The notes: a model not told the origin generated them from the sequence alone. Shown: positions 1-9,724, counted from the stretch's first letter. The stretch: DNA of 43,055 nt from Kyrpidia sp. (GCA_029960885.1 JASBVV010000015.1:1-43055), one strand, 5' to 3'. Numbers and translations: made by a program.

Positions 1-929
1 TGCTGATCGGACCCACGGGAAGCGGGAAAACGCTGCTCGCCCAGACCTTGGCACGCATTCTGAACGTCCCGTTCGCCATTGCCGACGCCACATCTCTCAC
101 CGAGGCGGGATATGTGGGGGAGGACGTGGAGAACATCCTCCTGAAGCTGATTCAGGCGGCGGATTATGATGTGGAAAAAGCGGAGAAAGGGATTATCTAT
201 ATCGACGAAATCGACAAGATCGCCCGCAAATCGGAGAATCCCTCGATCACCCGGGATGTGTCCGGGGAAGGGGTGCAGCAGGCGCTGCTCAAGATTCTGG
301 AGGGCACCGTGGCCAGCGTACCTCCTCAAGGCGGGCGCAAACATCCGCATCAGGAATTTATCCAAATCGACACGAGCAACATTCTGTTCATCTGCGGCGG
401 GGCTTTTGACGGATTGGAGCAGATCATCAAGCGCCGACTGGGGCGGAAAGTGATCGGTTTCGGCAGCGAAGAGAGCCGGAGCGACGATTTGAGCAAAGAT
501 GAAGTCCTTTCGAAGGTTCTTCCGGAGGATCTTCTGAAATACGGACTGATTCCCGAGTTTGTCGGCCGCCTGCCGGTGATCACGACTCTGTCGGCCTTGG
601 ATGAGGCGGCTCTCAAACAAATTCTTCTCGAGCCGAAAAACGCCCTGGTGAAGCAATATCAGCGGCTCTTGGAGATGGACGATGTCCAATTGGAGTTCAC
701 CGACGAGGCCCTGACGGAGATCGCCCGGGAAGCCATCAAGCGCAACACCGGTGCCCGGGGACTTCGGGCGATCATCGAAGGGATCATGCTCGATGTGATG
801 TACGAGGTTCCCTCCCGGGAAGATATTACGAAGTGCGTGGTGACCAAGGAAACGGTCATGTTGAAAGAACCTCCGATTCTGGTGAAGGCGGAGGGCCGAA
901 AGAAAAAGAAAAAAGAAGAAACGGCCTGA
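1..929 (+). CDS. clpX: ClpX, ATP-dependent unfoldase of ClpXP (5' truncated)
   Basis: AAA+ unfoldase that delivers substrates to the ClpP peptidase in the cytoplasm. The frame is open from base 3 and already reads the Walker A motif GPTGSGKT, so the zinc-binding N-domain lies outside the window. Visible in order: the pore loop [10 protein letters not shown], Walker [11 protein letters not shown], the IGF loop in [10 protein letters not shown] that docks on ClpP, and a sensor-2 region around [11 protein letters not shown]. The C-terminus ends in a lysine/glutamate-rich tail. An in-frame TTG at 48 lies inside the AAA+ domain and is not the start. A strong intrinsic terminator follows, so lon is a separate transcription unit. 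In B. subtilis lonB sits between clpX and lonA; it is absent here. Confidence 0.98.
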   Translation, partial: LIGPTGSGKTLLAQTLARILNVPFAIADATSLTEAGYVGEDVENILLKLIQAADYDVEKAEKGIIYIDEIDKIARKSENPSITRDVSGEGVQQALLKILEGTVASVPPQGGRKHPHQEFIQIDTSNILFICGGAFDGLEQIIKRRLGRKVIGFGSEESRSDDLSKDEVLSKVLPEDLLKYGLIPEFVGRLPVITTLSALDEAALKQILLEPKNALVKQYQRLLEMDDVQLEFTDEALTEIAREAIKRNTGARGLRAIIEGIMLDVMYEVPSREDITKCVVTKETVMLKEPPILVKAEGRKKKKKEETA

Positions 930-962
930 CAAAGACGGAATTCGGCGGTGAAATGCCCGCGC

Positions 963-994
963 ACGGAGGGGAGCGATCTCCTCCGTTTGTTTTT
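963..994 (+). terminator. Intrinsic terminator after clpX
   Basis: Ten-base-pair stem (963-972 with 977-986, one G-U pair) closed by a GCGA tetraloop and followed by a T-rich run interrupted by one G (987-994). It begins 34 bases after the clpX stop. Confidence 0.85.
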
Positions 995-1209
995 GTGGCA
1001 GCGCGGCATACTAGTGCCAGACTTTCCACGAGAGGGGATGGAGGGTGGGGTTGGGAACCGGCACCCGGATTGGGATATCTTCCCGTGGCAGACACCCGGG
1101 GTTCCACGGCATCAGAAGGAACCGGCCGCGGAGCCTTTTGCCGGAGTCCCCTACCCGTCGATCCTCTCGGCCCGTACTCAATTGGAACCGGGAATTCCCG
1201 ATCTAGTGT
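995..1209. other. Gene-free stretch between clpX terminator and lon promoter
   Basis: No open frame here has a ribosome site or recognisable family, and I see no RNA gene. The one notable element is a perfect 12-bp palindrome, CGGGAATTCCCG at 1189-1200, ending nine bases before the lon -35 box. That position would suit an operator, but it matches no regulator site I can name. Confidence 0.4.
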
Positions 1210-1238
1210 TTTACAGGCCGATCACATTCCTATAGAAT
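1210..1238 (+). promoter_or_regulatory. Sigma-A type promoter of lon
   Basis: -35 TTTACA (1210-1215) and -10 TAGAAT (1233-1238), each one mismatch from consensus, with 17-bp spacing. It lies 66 bases before the lon start, downstream of the clpX terminator. Confidence 0.7.
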
Positions 1239-1304
1239 AGGAGTGCTGCACCCCGAACCGGCCGCTCCCGGCGGCAGTGACGGCGATCAGGAGGTGACGG
1301 TACA

Positions 1305-3653
1305 ATGGCGGAATCCCGCGTGGCGTTACCGTTATTGCCTTTACGAGGGTTGTTGGTGTTTCCAACCATGGTTCTTCATCTGGATGTGGGGCGTGAAAAA
1401 TCGGTTCATGCCCTTGAGCGGGCCATGGTGAGTGAACGCCGTATTCTGTTGGCCTCCCAGATGGAGTCCCACTTGGATGATCCCGGACCCGGCGAGATTT
1501 ATTCCGTGGGCACCATCGCGGAAATTAAACAGATGTTAAAACTGCCAAACGGCACGATCCGGGTGTTGGTCGAGGGTCTCACCCGGGCGACGATTTTGCG
1601 ATATGCGGAGACCGACGAGGTTTTTTTGGTGGAGGTCGAGCCCGTGACCGAGGAGACCGGCGACCCCAGTCCGGAGATCGAGGCACGGATGCGCAGCGTC
1701 CTGCACCAATTTGAACAATATGTAAATTTGTCGAAGAAAATCACCCATGAGACGTACCTGGCCGTGTTGGACATTGAGGAGCCGGGACGCTTGGCGGATG
1801 TGATCGCTTCCCACCTTCCGTTGAAGCTGAAGGACAAACAGGCGATCCTCGAAGCGTTCTCGGTGGAGGATCGCCTGGAGTTGCTCCTGCGGGTGCTGTC
1901 CGATGAACGCGAGGTCTTGGAGCTCGAACGCAAGATCAACCAGCGGGTTCGGCGCCAAATGGAAAAAACGCAGAAAGAATACTTTCTGCGGGAACAGATG
2001 AAGGCGATACAAAAGGAGTTGGGGGAGAAAGAGGGGCGGCTCGCCGAGACCGAGCAGCTGCGGGAACAACTGGCTTCCCTAGAGATGCCCGAGGACATTC
2101 GGGAACGAATTGCGAAAGAAATCGACAGGCTTGAAAAGATCCCTCAGGCTTCCGCTGAAGGTTCGGTGGTGCGGACCTATATCGAATGGCTCATGGCTCT
2201 GCCGTGGAAAGAACCGGAGCCTCGGGAGATCGATATCGGCCGGGCCGGGCAGGTGTTGGACGAGGACCATTACGGACTGGAAAAGGTCAAGGAGCGGATT
2301 ATCGAATATCTGGCCGTTCAGAAACTGGCTCATCGCTTAAAGGGGCCGATCCTCTGCTTTGTCGGTCCTCCCGGGGTGGGCAAGACCAGTCTGGCCAAAT
2401 CGGTCGCCCGGGCGCTCGGCCGCCGGTTTGTGCGGGTATCCCTGGGCGGGGTGCGGGATGAGGCGGAGATCCGCGGGCACCGGCGGACGTATGTGGGCGC
2501 ATTGCCCGGTCGGATCATTCAGGGAATGAAGCAGGCCGGCGAGATGGATCCCGTGTTCCTGCTGGACGAGATCGACAAGATGAGTCACGATTTTCGCGGG
2601 GATCCCGCCTCCGCCTTGTTGGAGGTTCTCGATCCAGAGCAAAACCACACGTTCAGCGATCACTATATCGAAATGCCTTATGATTTGTCCAGAGTGATGT
2701 TTATTACCACGGCCAACGTGGTTCACACGATTCCGCAGCCGCTATTGGACCGCATGGAAGTGATTCACATTCCGGGGTATACGGAGTTGGAAAAACTGCG
2801 GATTGCCCGGGGGTATCTGGTGCCCAAGCAGGTGGAGGCCCACGGACTGGGCCCGGATCAGGTGTCGATCTCCGACGAAACCTTGCTCAAGGTCGTTCGC
2901 AGTTACACCCGGGAGGCGGGTGTGAGAAACTTGGAGAGGCAGATTGCCGCCATCTGCCGGAAGGCGGCCCGGCGGATTGTGGAGGGCAAAAAGAAAGTCA
3001 ACGTGACCAAAGCCCGGTTGCAATCGTTCTTGGGTCCGGAACGGTTCCGGTTCGGGATGGCGGAGGAGCAGGATCAGGTGGGGGTGGCGACCGGATTGGC
3101 TTGGACCGAGGCGGGGGGCGACACCCTGTCCATCGAGGTGGCGGTGGTTCCGGGAAAGGGGAAACTCACCCTTACGGGGCAACTGGGCGACGTGATGAAG
3201 GAGTCGGCCCAGGCGGCATTCAGTTACATTCGGTCCCGGGCGGGGGAGCTGCAGATTCCTTCGGGGTTCCCCGATGAGTACGATGTGCACATTCATGTGC
3301 CGGAAGGGTCGATACCCAAGGACGGCCCCAGCGCCGGGATCACCATGGCCACCGCCTTGGTTTCCGCCCTGACGGGTCGGCCGGTGGCCAAAGAAGTGGC
3401 GATGACCGGGGAAATCACCCTGCGGGGTCGGGTGTTGCCCATCGGCGGCGTTAAAGAGAAGTGCCTCGGGGCGCATCGGGCCGGGGTGCAGAAAGTGCTC
3501 TTGCCGAAAGACAACGAAAAAGATGTGCAGGACGTCCCTGAAGCGGTGCGACGACAGCTCACGTTTGTCTACGTGTCGCATATGGACGAAGTGTTGGCTG
3601 AAGCGCTTCGTCCGGCCGCCGAACAAGGAGAACCCGTCCTGCAGCCGGTGTGA
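1305..3653 (+). CDS. lon: Lon, ATP-dependent serine protease (LonA type)
   Basis: Soluble hexameric AAA+ protease that degrades misfolded and regulatory proteins. The 782-aa length is typical of LonA. Order: N-terminal LON substrate domain (about 7-200), a charged coiled-coil stretch (about 200-300), AAA+ module with Walker A GPPGVGKT at 354-361 and Walker [11 protein letters not shown], then the C-terminal protease domain. The catalytic dyad is Ser676 in DGPSAG and Lys719 in [14 protein letters not shown], spaced 43 residues apart as in E. coli Lon. ATG 1305 follows AGGAGGTGACGG. Unlike LonB there is no membrane segment. The next gene, ysxC, starts 10 bases after the stop with its ribosome site straddling it, so the two are likely cotranscribed. 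Confidence 0.98.
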   Translation: MAESRVALPLLPLRGLLVFPTMVLHLDVGREKSVHALERAMVSERRILLASQMESHLDDPGPGEIYSVGTIAEIKQMLKLPNGTIRVLVEGLTRATILRYAETDEVFLVEVEPVTEETGDPSPEIEARMRSVLHQFEQYVNLSKKITHETYLAVLDIEEPGRLADVIASHLPLKLKDKQAILEAFSVEDRLELLLRVLSDEREVLELERKINQRVRRQMEKTQKEYFLREQMKAIQKELGEKEGRLAETEQLREQLASLEMPEDIRERIAKEIDRLEKIPQASAEGSVVRTYIEWLMALPWKEPEPREIDIGRAGQVLDEDHYGLEKVKERIIEYLAVQKLAHRLKGPILCFVGPPGVGKTSLAKSVARALGRRFVRVSLGGVRDEAEIRGHRRTYVGALPGRIIQGMKQAGEMDPVFLLDEIDKMSHDFRGDPASALLEVLDPEQNHTFSDHYIEMPYDLSRVMFITTANVVHTIPQPLLDRMEVIHIPGYTELEKLRIARGYLVPKQVEAHGLGPDQVSISDETLLKVVRSYTREAGVRNLERQIAAICRKAARRIVEGKKKVNVTKARLQSFLGPERFRFGMAEEQDQVGVATGLAWTEAGGDTLSIEVAVVPGKGKLTLTGQLGDVMKESAQAAFSYIRSRAGELQIPSGFPDEYDVHIHVPEGSIPKDGPSAGITMATALVSALTGRPVAKEVAMTGEITLRGRVLPIGGVKEKCLGAHRAGVQKVLLPKDNEKDVQDVPEAVRRQLTFVYVSHMDEVLAEALRPAAEQGEPVLQPV

Positions 3654-3663
3654 GGTGAGGGCG

Positions 3664-4266
3664 ATGGTGGTGACCGATGCGGTTTTCGCCGGTTCCGAGG
3701 TCTCTCCCGATCGGTGGCCCAAAGACGGATTGCCGGAGTTTGCTTTTGCCGGAAGGTCGAACGTGGGGAAATCCTCCCTGATCAACCGGCTGGCGATGAG
3801 GAGAAAGCTCGCGCACACTTCCAACACGCCCGGACGGACCCAGACGTTGAATTTTTATCGGATCAACCATCGAATATACCTGGTCGATCTCCCGGGATAC
3901 GGTTATGCGCGGGTGTCCCAGGACATACGCCGCCGCTGGGGAAAGATGATCGAAGGGTACCTGACGGGCAGGGGGCCGCTCCGCGGGGTGGTGCACGTGG
4001 TTGATCTGCGCCACCCCCCCACCGAGGACGACCGGCGGATGGTCGATTGGTTGAAAGCCCATGGGATCGAATGTCTGGTGGTGGCCACCAAGGCGGATAA
4101 GGTCGCTCGGAGTCGCAGGGCGGACCATCGGCGCCGGATCGAAACGGATCTGGGTGTGGGCGGATGCGTCGTGTTCTCGGCGGAGACGGGGGAGGGCCGG
4201 GACGAGGTGTGGGGATGGATCGGCGACCGGTTGTCTCAGGACCAGGGGGTTCCTTGCCCTTCATAA
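3664..4266 (+). CDS. ysxC: YsxC/EngB ribosome-biogenesis GTPase
   Basis: Small TrmE-Era-EngA-EngB family GTPase needed for late assembly of the 50S subunit in Gram-positive bacteria. ATG 3664 gives 200 aa, the usual family length, with a GAGGTGAGG ribosome site overlapping the lon stop; frame upstream of this ATG runs into lon and is not used. GTPase motifs: G1 GRSNVGKS (30-37), G3 DLPGYG (75-80), G4 TKAD (142-145) and G5 SAE (172-174). The order lonA-ysxC-hemA is the same as in B. subtilis. Confidence 0.96.
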   Translation: MVVTDAVFAGSEVSPDRWPKDGLPEFAFAGRSNVGKSSLINRLAMRRKLAHTSNTPGRTQTLNFYRINHRIYLVDLPGYGYARVSQDIRRRWGKMIEGYLTGRGPLRGVVHVVDLRHPPTEDDRRMVDWLKAHGIECLVVATKADKVARSRRADHRRRIETDLGVGGCVVFSAETGEGRDEVWGWIGDRLSQDQGVPCPS

Positions 4267-4304
4267 ATCGTTCAGAATTCCCGTCCAAGGGCGGATGGGT
4301 CGGA

Positions 4305-4313
4305 TGTTATAAT
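4305..4313 (+). promoter_or_regulatory. Extended -10 promoter of the hem operon
   Basis: TGTTATAAT is a perfect extended -10 (TG at 4305-4306, TATAAT at 4308-4313). No convincing -35 lies 16-18 bp upstream, as is common for extended -10 promoters. The predicted start near 4320 leaves a leader of about 44 bases before hemA. Confidence 0.65.
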
Positions 4314-4363
4314 AAACGATGGATGGTTGCAGTTGCGGATTTGTCATGGTTGAGGTGAAGACG

Positions 4364-5731
4364 ATGCACATCCTGGTGATCGGCGTCAACCACCGGACGG
4401 CCCCGGTGGAAATTCGGGAACGGTTCAGCATCGGTCCGGAGCAACTGCCTCGGGCCTTGAGGACCCTGAGGGAGACCCGAAGTGTGTTGGAGAGCGTGAT
4501 TCTCTCCACCTGCAATCGAACCGAAATCTATGCGGTGGTGGACGCGCTGCACCCGGGTGAGCAGTTCATTCGCCTGTTTCTGGCCGAAGTGTCCGGCTTG
4601 GATCGCACGGAATTCGGCGGTTACCTCTATGTGCATCAAAACGATGCCGCCATTCACCACTTATTCCGTGTGGCGGCGGGACTCGATTCGATGGTCCTTG
4701 GCGAGACCCAGATTCTCGGCCAGGTGCGGGATGCGTTCCAACAAGCCCAGGAAGCGGGGAATACCGGTTCCATCCTGAATCAGTTGTTCCGCCGGGCGGT
4801 GACCGCGGCGAAGCGGGGGCACACCGAAACCGGGGTGGGACAACATGCGGTTTCGGTCAGTTATGCCGCGGTGGAACTCGCGCGAAAAGTGTTCGGTTCG
4901 ATGGAGGATAAAGTGGTTCTTTTGATCGGAGCCGGCAAGATGGGCGAGTTGACCGCGACTCACCTGTGGAATCACGGGGTGAGCCGGGTCCTGGTGGTGA
5001 ACCGAACCTGGGAGCGGGCTCGGGAACTGGCGGCACGATTTTCTGGAGAAGCCTATGATTGGTCGGCGCTGGCGCTGGCCGTGGCGGAAGCGGATATCGT
5101 GATCAGTTCCACCGGTGCCGCGGGATATGTGCTTCATGAGGACACCGTGGCCAAAGTGTGCCGCCGCCGGCGTCAGCGGCCGTTGCTCCTCATCGACATT
5201 GCCGTGCCGAGGGATCTGGATCCGGGCATCAACGACGTTCCGGGCGCGTTCCTGTATGATATTGACGACCTTCGGGACGTGGTGGCTCAGAATCTCCAGG
5301 AGCGGGAGCGGGCCGCTCTTCGGGTGAAAGATATCTTGGAAGAGGAGATTCGCGGGTTCAAACAGTGGTACAATATGCAAGAGGTGATCCCCCTCATCCG
5401 GGAGTTGCGGGAAAAGGGGACTGCGATCCAACAGTCGATCATGGAGAGCTTGGTGCATAAGTTCCCGGATTTGGGCGAGCGGGAACGGGTGATCCTTCAC
5501 AAGCACACGATGAGCATTGTCAACCAATTGCTTCGTGAACCCATTCTTCAGCTCAAAGCGATGGCGACGGAACCGGAGGCCGGCTTTTATCTGGAAACGG
5601 CCCGCCGACTGTTCGCTTTGGGGGAAGCCGGTGATTCCGGAGCCACCGCCGAGCGGGAGGTCGAGGCCCAGGGGGCGTCGGAACAAGTGCCTTTGGGGCT
5701 GATGGCCGCAAAGCGGTTGGGTTCCGCCTAG
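4364..5731 (+). CDS. hemA: Glutamyl-tRNA reductase
   Basis: First committed step of C5-pathway tetrapyrrole synthesis: NADPH-dependent reduction of glutamyl-tRNA(Glu) to glutamate-1-semialdehyde. ATG 4364, behind TTGAGGTGAAG, gives 455 aa, the length of B. subtilis HemA; an upstream in-frame ATG at 4319 would sit at the predicted transcription start and lacks a ribosome site. The catalytic nucleophile is Cys50 in STCNRTE. The NADPH-binding motif GAGKMG is at 189-194, and GETQILGQ is also conserved. It is the first gene of an operon running to hemL. In B. subtilis HemA abundance is controlled post-translationally by HemX and heme; hemX follows here. Confidence 0.98.
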   Translation: MHILVIGVNHRTAPVEIRERFSIGPEQLPRALRTLRETRSVLESVILSTCNRTEIYAVVDALHPGEQFIRLFLAEVSGLDRTEFGGYLYVHQNDAAIHHLFRVAAGLDSMVLGETQILGQVRDAFQQAQEAGNTGSILNQLFRRAVTAAKRGHTETGVGQHAVSVSYAAVELARKVFGSMEDKVVLLIGAGKMGELTATHLWNHGVSRVLVVNRTWERARELAARFSGEAYDWSALALAVAEADIVISSTGAAGYVLHEDTVAKVCRRRRQRPLLLIDIAVPRDLDPGINDVPGAFLYDIDDLRDVVAQNLQERERAALRVKDILEEEIRGFKQWYNMQEVIPLIRELREKGTAIQQSIMESLVHKFPDLGERERVILHKHTMSIVNQLLREPILQLKAMATEPEAGFYLETARRLFALGEAGDSGATAEREVEAQGASEQVPLGLMAAKRLGSA

Positions 5732-5742
5732 GGTGAAGCGTC

Positions 5743-6558
5743 GTGCAACTGGCGACATACGTGTTCGATGGGATGACGGTGTTGTACGCCATCAGCGTAC
5801 TGCTCTATTTTATCGATTTTCTCAATCCGGATGCCCGCGTGAATCGCGCGGCGTTTATTGTCTTGTGCGCCGTGTGGGGATTGCAGACATTTTTTCTGGT
5901 TTTTCGCACCCGGGAGCTCGGGCATTTTCCGGTATGGACCACGGGGGAGTCCATGGTGGTCTTCGCCTGGGCGCTGTTGGCCGTATCGGTGGTGGTGAAC
6001 TACTTTTACAAAATTGACCTGTTCACGTTTTTTGCCAACGTGATCGGTTTTGCCGTGGTGGCGCTGGATACGTTTGCACACCGGGGGCCGGAGGTCTCTG
6101 TGCCGCAGGCGGGCGATCTGCTGGTGATGCATGTGGGCATGGCCTTTCTCAGCTATACGGCTTTTTCCGTGGCCTTCATTTTTTCTGTGATGTTTCTCAT
6201 TCAGGAGCGTTTGTTGAAGGCGAAACGTTTTACCACCACGTTTCGTCGCCTGCCCGCCCTGGACCGGCTGGACCGCCTGGCCTACCGGATGGTGTTGATC
6301 GGAGTTCCTCTGCTGCTCATTTCGATGATTCTGGGGGCCATCTGGACCGTGCTCCAGTATGGGCGGCCGTTGTTGTGGGATGCCAAACCCCTGGCGTCGT
6401 TGCTTCTGCTGATCCTGTACGGGTCGGTGATTTATCTGAGGGTCTCGTCCGATTGGCCGGTGCGGCGGACGGCGTGGCTGACGGTGTTCGGGTTCGGCGG
6501 GGTTGTCCTGAATTATCTAGTGGTGGGCACGTATTTTTCAGGGTTCCACCGGTGGTGA
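5743..6558 (+). CDS. hemX: HemX, CcsA-family membrane protein
   Basis: Integral membrane protein of the CcsA/HemX family (271 aa) with about eight hydrophobic helices over its whole length. In B. subtilis HemX lowers the amount of HemA protein and so limits ALA synthesis. It starts at GTG 5743, 11 bases after the hemA stop, behind GGGTGAAG. Pairing with hemA is the main support for HemX rather than a cytochrome c assembly factor, since CcsA relatives share the fold. The stop overlaps an in-frame GTG of the next gene. Confidence 0.88.
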   Translation: MQLATYVFDGMTVLYAISVLLYFIDFLNPDARVNRAAFIVLCAVWGLQTFFLVFRTRELGHFPVWTTGESMVVFAWALLAVSVVVNYFYKIDLFTFFANVIGFAVVALDTFAHRGPEVSVPQAGDLLVMHVGMAFLSYTAFSVAFIFSVMFLIQERLLKAKRFTTTFRRLPALDRLDRLAYRMVLIGVPLLLISMILGAIWTVLQYGRPLLWDAKPLASLLLLILYGSVIYLRVSSDWPVRRTAWLTVFGFGGVVLNYLVVGTYFSGFHRW

Positions 6559-6572
6559 GCGGAGGTGGCGCA

Positions 6573-7304
6573 GTGTCCGGCGACTACGCGGAGCGGTGCG
6601 AGTACCCGCTTTTTTTGAACCTGCAGGGCGTGGCCGTTTTGGTGGTCGGCGGCGGCCGGGTCGGGGCTCGAAAGGTGGAGGGGTTGCTTGGGGCCGGCGC
6701 CGATGTGACGGTGGTCAGTCCCGAGGTGGTCCCCGAGCTTGAGCGCCGGGTTCGGGAAGGGGCCTGCCGGTGGGAGGCGCGGAGGTATCGCGCCGGGGAG
6801 GCCCGGAACTATCGGCTGGTGTTTGCGGCGTCCGGGGATCCCTCGGTGAACGAGCGGGTGGCCGCCGAAGCCCGGGCGGCGGGGAGTTGGGTGAACGTGG
6901 CGGACCGTCCCGAACTGGGCAATGTCGCCGTTCCGTCGTCGTTTCGCCGAGGGCGGCTGACCGTGGCCGTGTCCACCGCGGGGGGAAGCCCGTGGCTGGC
7001 CAGGGCCTTCCGGTTGCTCCTGGAGCAAGTCGTCGATCCCGCCTATGGCCCGTTTGTGGAACAAATGGTGGAAGCCAGGCGGAGGCTGCGCTCGGCCGGG
7101 ATCCCGGCCGGGGAACGCCGTCAGGCGTTCGCTGATATCTGGGGATCGGCGGCTCTCGAACGGTGGCGGCAAGGGGATGCCGAGGGAGCCAGAGCGGCGG
7201 TCGAGGCGATTTTGCAGAAATGGGAGGCGGGCGATAGTGGAGACGCGTCGGGTCGGCACGCGGAAAAGCAAGCTGGCCATGACCCAAACCCAGTGGGTGA
7301 TTGA
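6573..7304 (+). CDS. sirC: Precorrin-2 dehydrogenase (SirC/YlnF/CysG N-domain type)
   Basis: NAD-dependent oxidation of precorrin-2 to sirohydrochlorin, the step before iron insertion to siroheme. The Rossmann motif GGGRVG is at 26-31 of a 243-aa protein, followed by the usual second half from about residue 110. GTG 6573 was chosen because GGAGGTG lies five bases ahead; GTG 6555, overlapping the hemX stop, is the alternative. This gene is not part of the classical B. subtilis hemAXCDBL operon. Here it stands with a CobA domain encoded two genes on, which supplies its substrate. Its 3' end overlaps hemC by 68 bases. A SirB-type ferrochelatase is not present in the window. Confidence 0.9.
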   Translation: MSGDYAERCEYPLFLNLQGVAVLVVGGGRVGARKVEGLLGAGADVTVVSPEVVPELERRVREGACRWEARRYRAGEARNYRLVFAASGDPSVNERVAAEARAAGSWVNVADRPELGNVAVPSSFRRGRLTVAVSTAGGSPWLARAFRLLLEQVVDPAYGPFVEQMVEARRRLRSAGIPAGERRQAFADIWGSAALERWRQGDAEGARAAVEAILQKWEAGDSGDASGRHAEKQAGHDPNPVGD

Positions 7305-8172
7305 CCGTTGGCGGGAGGCGCTTCCCGAAGTGGCGGCGGAGGTGGTGCCCATCGTGACCCGGGGCGACCGCGTGGTGGATGTGGCCCTGTCGAAAGTGGG
7401 AGGGAAAGGACTGTTCGTCAAGGAGATTGAAGAAGCGTTGCTGGAGGGTCGAATTCACGCGGCGGTCCACAGTTTGAAGGATGTGCCGGCACGGATGGCG
7501 GAGGGATTGGTGATCGGTGCCGTGCCTCCACGGGTGGACCCCCGGGATGCGGTGATTACCCGGGACGGCACACCGCTGAAGGATTTGCCGCCCGGCGCCG
7601 CAGTGGGGACCGGCAGTCTCCGCCGGGTGGCGCAACTCGGCCGGTACCGTCCCGATCTGCGATTCGTCCCCCTTCGCGGGAACGTAGATACGCGGCTGCG
7701 CAAACTTCAGGCGGGCGAGGTGGATGCGTTGGTGTTGGCTGCCGCCGGGCTCCTGCGGCTGGGGCTGGGGGAATGGATTGGCGAGTACCTGTCCCCCGAC
7801 GTGTGTCTGCCCGCCGTGGGTCAAGGGGCGCTGGCCGTCCAGTGCCGGCAACAAGATGAAAGCACCCTGGATGCGCTGGCCGTTCTCGAGGACCCGGATA
7901 CGAGGCGGGCGGTCGAGGCGGAACGGGCGTGTCTCGCTGTTTTGGACGGGGGGTGTCAAGTGCCGGTCGGGGCGCTGGCCGAGATCCGCGACGGCCAGGT
8001 CCGATTGGCGGCGATGGTCGCCCGGCCGGATGGGACTACTGTGTTGCGTGCGGTGGCCCAGGGGGACGATCCGGAGGCGGTCGGGCGGCGGGCGGCGAAC
8101 GATCTGCTGAGGTTGGGGGCCGCCGAAATTCTGCAGGCGGCCCGGGAGGAGGCGCAGGCCGGTGGGCAATGA
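7237..8172 (+). CDS. hemC: Porphobilinogen deaminase (hydroxymethylbilane synthase)
   Basis: Polymerises four porphobilinogens into hydroxymethylbilane. GTG 7237 behind GGGAGGCGGG gives 311 aa, as expected; frame further upstream is inside sirC. Conserved features: VGTRKSKLA at the N-terminus, VHSLKDVP, and the dipyrromethane cofactor-attachment Cys240 in LDGGCQVPVG. The start lies inside the end of sirC and the stop lies inside the start of the cobA-hemD fusion, indicating tight translational coupling. Confidence 0.97.
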   Translation: METRRVGTRKSKLAMTQTQWVIDRWREALPEVAAEVVPIVTRGDRVVDVALSKVGGKGLFVKEIEEALLEGRIHAAVHSLKDVPARMAEGLVIGAVPPRVDPRDAVITRDGTPLKDLPPGAAVGTGSLRRVAQLGRYRPDLRFVPLRGNVDTRLRKLQAGEVDALVLAAAGLLRLGLGEWIGEYLSPDVCLPAVGQGALAVQCRQQDESTLDALAVLEDPDTRRAVEAERACLAVLDGGCQVPVGALAEIRDGQVRLAAMVARPDGTTVLRAVAQGDDPEAVGRRAANDLLRLGAAEILQAAREEAQAGGQ

Positions 8173-9724
8173 GGGGAGGCCGGCGGAAAACGTCGGTACG
8201 GTGTATCTGGTGGGGGCCGGCCCCGGCGATCCGGGGTTGATCACCGTCAAAGGGGCGGCGTGTCTGCGGCGGGCGGATGTCGTGGTCTATGATCGCTTGG
8301 CTTCCCCCCGATTGTTGCACGAGGTCCGTCCGGATGCCCAGCGGATCTATGTGGGGAAGGCCGAAGGCCGGCACACCCTCAGCCAGAAGGAGATCAACGC
8401 CCTGCTGGTGCGTCTGGCCAAAGAGGGTCGAACGGTGGTCAGACTCAAGGGGGGCGATCCGTTCGTGTTCGGCCGGGGCGGGGAGGAAGCCGAGGTTCTC
8501 GCGGAACACGGGATCCCCTTTGAGGTGGTGCCGGGAGTCACTTCGGCGGTGGCGGTGCCCGCCTATGCGGGGATCCCGGTCACTCACCGGGATCACACGC
8601 CGTCTTTCGCGGTGGTCACCGGCCACGAAGATCCCGACAAGGAAACGTCGTGGATTGACTGGGGCAAATTATCGACCGGCGTGGGCACATTGGTTTTTCT
8701 CATGGGTGTCGGGCGGTTGCCCCGGATTGTGGAGCAACTGAGGTTGCACGGCCGGCCGGGGAGTACGCCTGTGGCGCTGATCCGGTGGGGAACTCGGGTC
8801 GAACAGAGGACGGTGACCGGGACACTCGATACGATTGTTGAGGAGGTGCGACGGCGGGATTTCCGATCGCCGGCGATCATCGTGGTGGGGGATGTGGTTC
8901 GGCTGCGGGCGCGCCTGAACTGGTTCGAGCGAAAACCGCTTTTCGGCCGGCGGATCCTCGTTACCCGGGCCCGAGAACAGGCGTCGGATCTCTTGATGCG
9001 GATCGAGACCTTGGGAGGAGAACCGCTTGAATTCCCGGCCATTCGCTTTGAACCCCCGGAATCCTGGGAGGCGCTGGATCGTGCGTTGGCCAGGGATGAT
9101 CTGACATGGCTGGTGTTCACCAGCCGCAACGCCGTGGATGCGGTTTGGTCCCGGCTTCTCGCCGCCGGCCGGGACGCCCGCACGCTGTCCGGAGTACGGA
9201 TCGCGGCGGTGGGGCCGTCCACTGCTGCGGCCTTGCGTGATCACGGGGTGTTGCCGGACTTCACGGCGCCGGAATACCGCGGTTCCGCCTTGGCCGAAGC
9301 GATGGCGCCCATGCTGCGCGGGGGCGATGTCGTTCTTCTGCCGCGGTCGAACCTCGCCTCCCGGGATGTGCCCGAAGTATTGGCTGCCGCCGGAGCCGTT
9401 GTCGTCGAGGCGGAAGCCTATCGGACGGTGCCGGGCTTGGAGGGAGTGGACGAGGTTCGCGCACTTTTGCGGGAAAAGCGGATTCACGGGGTGACCTTTA
9501 CCAGTTCTTCCACAGTCCGGTTCCTTTTCGAGGGGCTCGGTGACGAGGCGGGGATCTTGATGAAGGGTGTTCCCGTGTTTTGCCTGGGGCCGGTGACCGA
9601 GGCCACGGCTCGCCGGATGGGATTGACGGTGGCGGGAGTGGCCCGGCGGGCGACCATCGACGATTTGGTTGATCTGGTGGTGCGGGAATTGGGCGGAGGT
9701 GTCTGGGAAAATGGGGGAGAATGA
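8162..9724 (+). CDS. cobA-hemD: Bifunctional uroporphyrinogen-III C-methyltransferase / uroporphyrinogen-III synthase (CobA-HemD fusion)
   Basis: Two enzymes in one 520-aa chain. Residues about 12-250 are a SAM-dependent uroporphyrinogen-III methyltransferase: GAGPGDPG at 18-25, KGGDPFVFGRGGEE, VVPGVTSA. Residues about 258-515 are uroporphyrinogen-III synthase (HemD), starting near GRRILVTRAREQ. HemD cyclises the HemC product and CobA methylates the result to precorrin-2, so the fusion joins the branch point of heme with siroheme/cobamide synthesis. B. subtilis has separate genes; this fusion is known in clostridia and some other Firmicutes. GTG 8162, with GGGAGGAGG nine bases ahead, overlaps the hemC stop; GTG 8201 is a less likely alternative. 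Confidence 0.95.
   Translation: MGNEGRPAENVGTVYLVGAGPGDPGLITVKGAACLRRADVVVYDRLASPRLLHEVRPDAQRIYVGKAEGRHTLSQKEINALLVRLAKEGRTVVRLKGGDPFVFGRGGEEAEVLAEHGIPFEVVPGVTSAVAVPAYAGIPVTHRDHTPSFAVVTGHEDPDKETSWIDWGKLSTGVGTLVFLMGVGRLPRIVEQLRLHGRPGSTPVALIRWGTRVEQRTVTGTLDTIVEEVRRRDFRSPAIIVVGDVVRLRARLNWFERKPLFGRRILVTRAREQASDLLMRIETLGGEPLEFPAIRFEPPESWEALDRALARDDLTWLVFTSRNAVDAVWSRLLAAGRDARTLSGVRIAAVGPSTAAALRDHGVLPDFTAPEYRGSALAEAMAPMLRGGDVVLLPRSNLASRDVPEVLAAAGAVVVEAEAYRTVPGLEGVDEVRALLREKRIHGVTFTSSSTVRFLFEGLGDEAGILMKGVPVFCLGPVTEATARRMGLTVAGVARRATIDDLVDLVVRELGGGVWENGGE

Noticed and set aside
6715-8250. 511-aa open frame on the - strand opposite sirC/hemC
   Set aside because: Shadow of strongly GC-biased coding on the + strand; proline/arginine-rich translation without family motifs, and the + strand genes are unmistakable. 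The same applies to other long antisense frames over lon, hemA, cobA-hemD, hemB and hemL.
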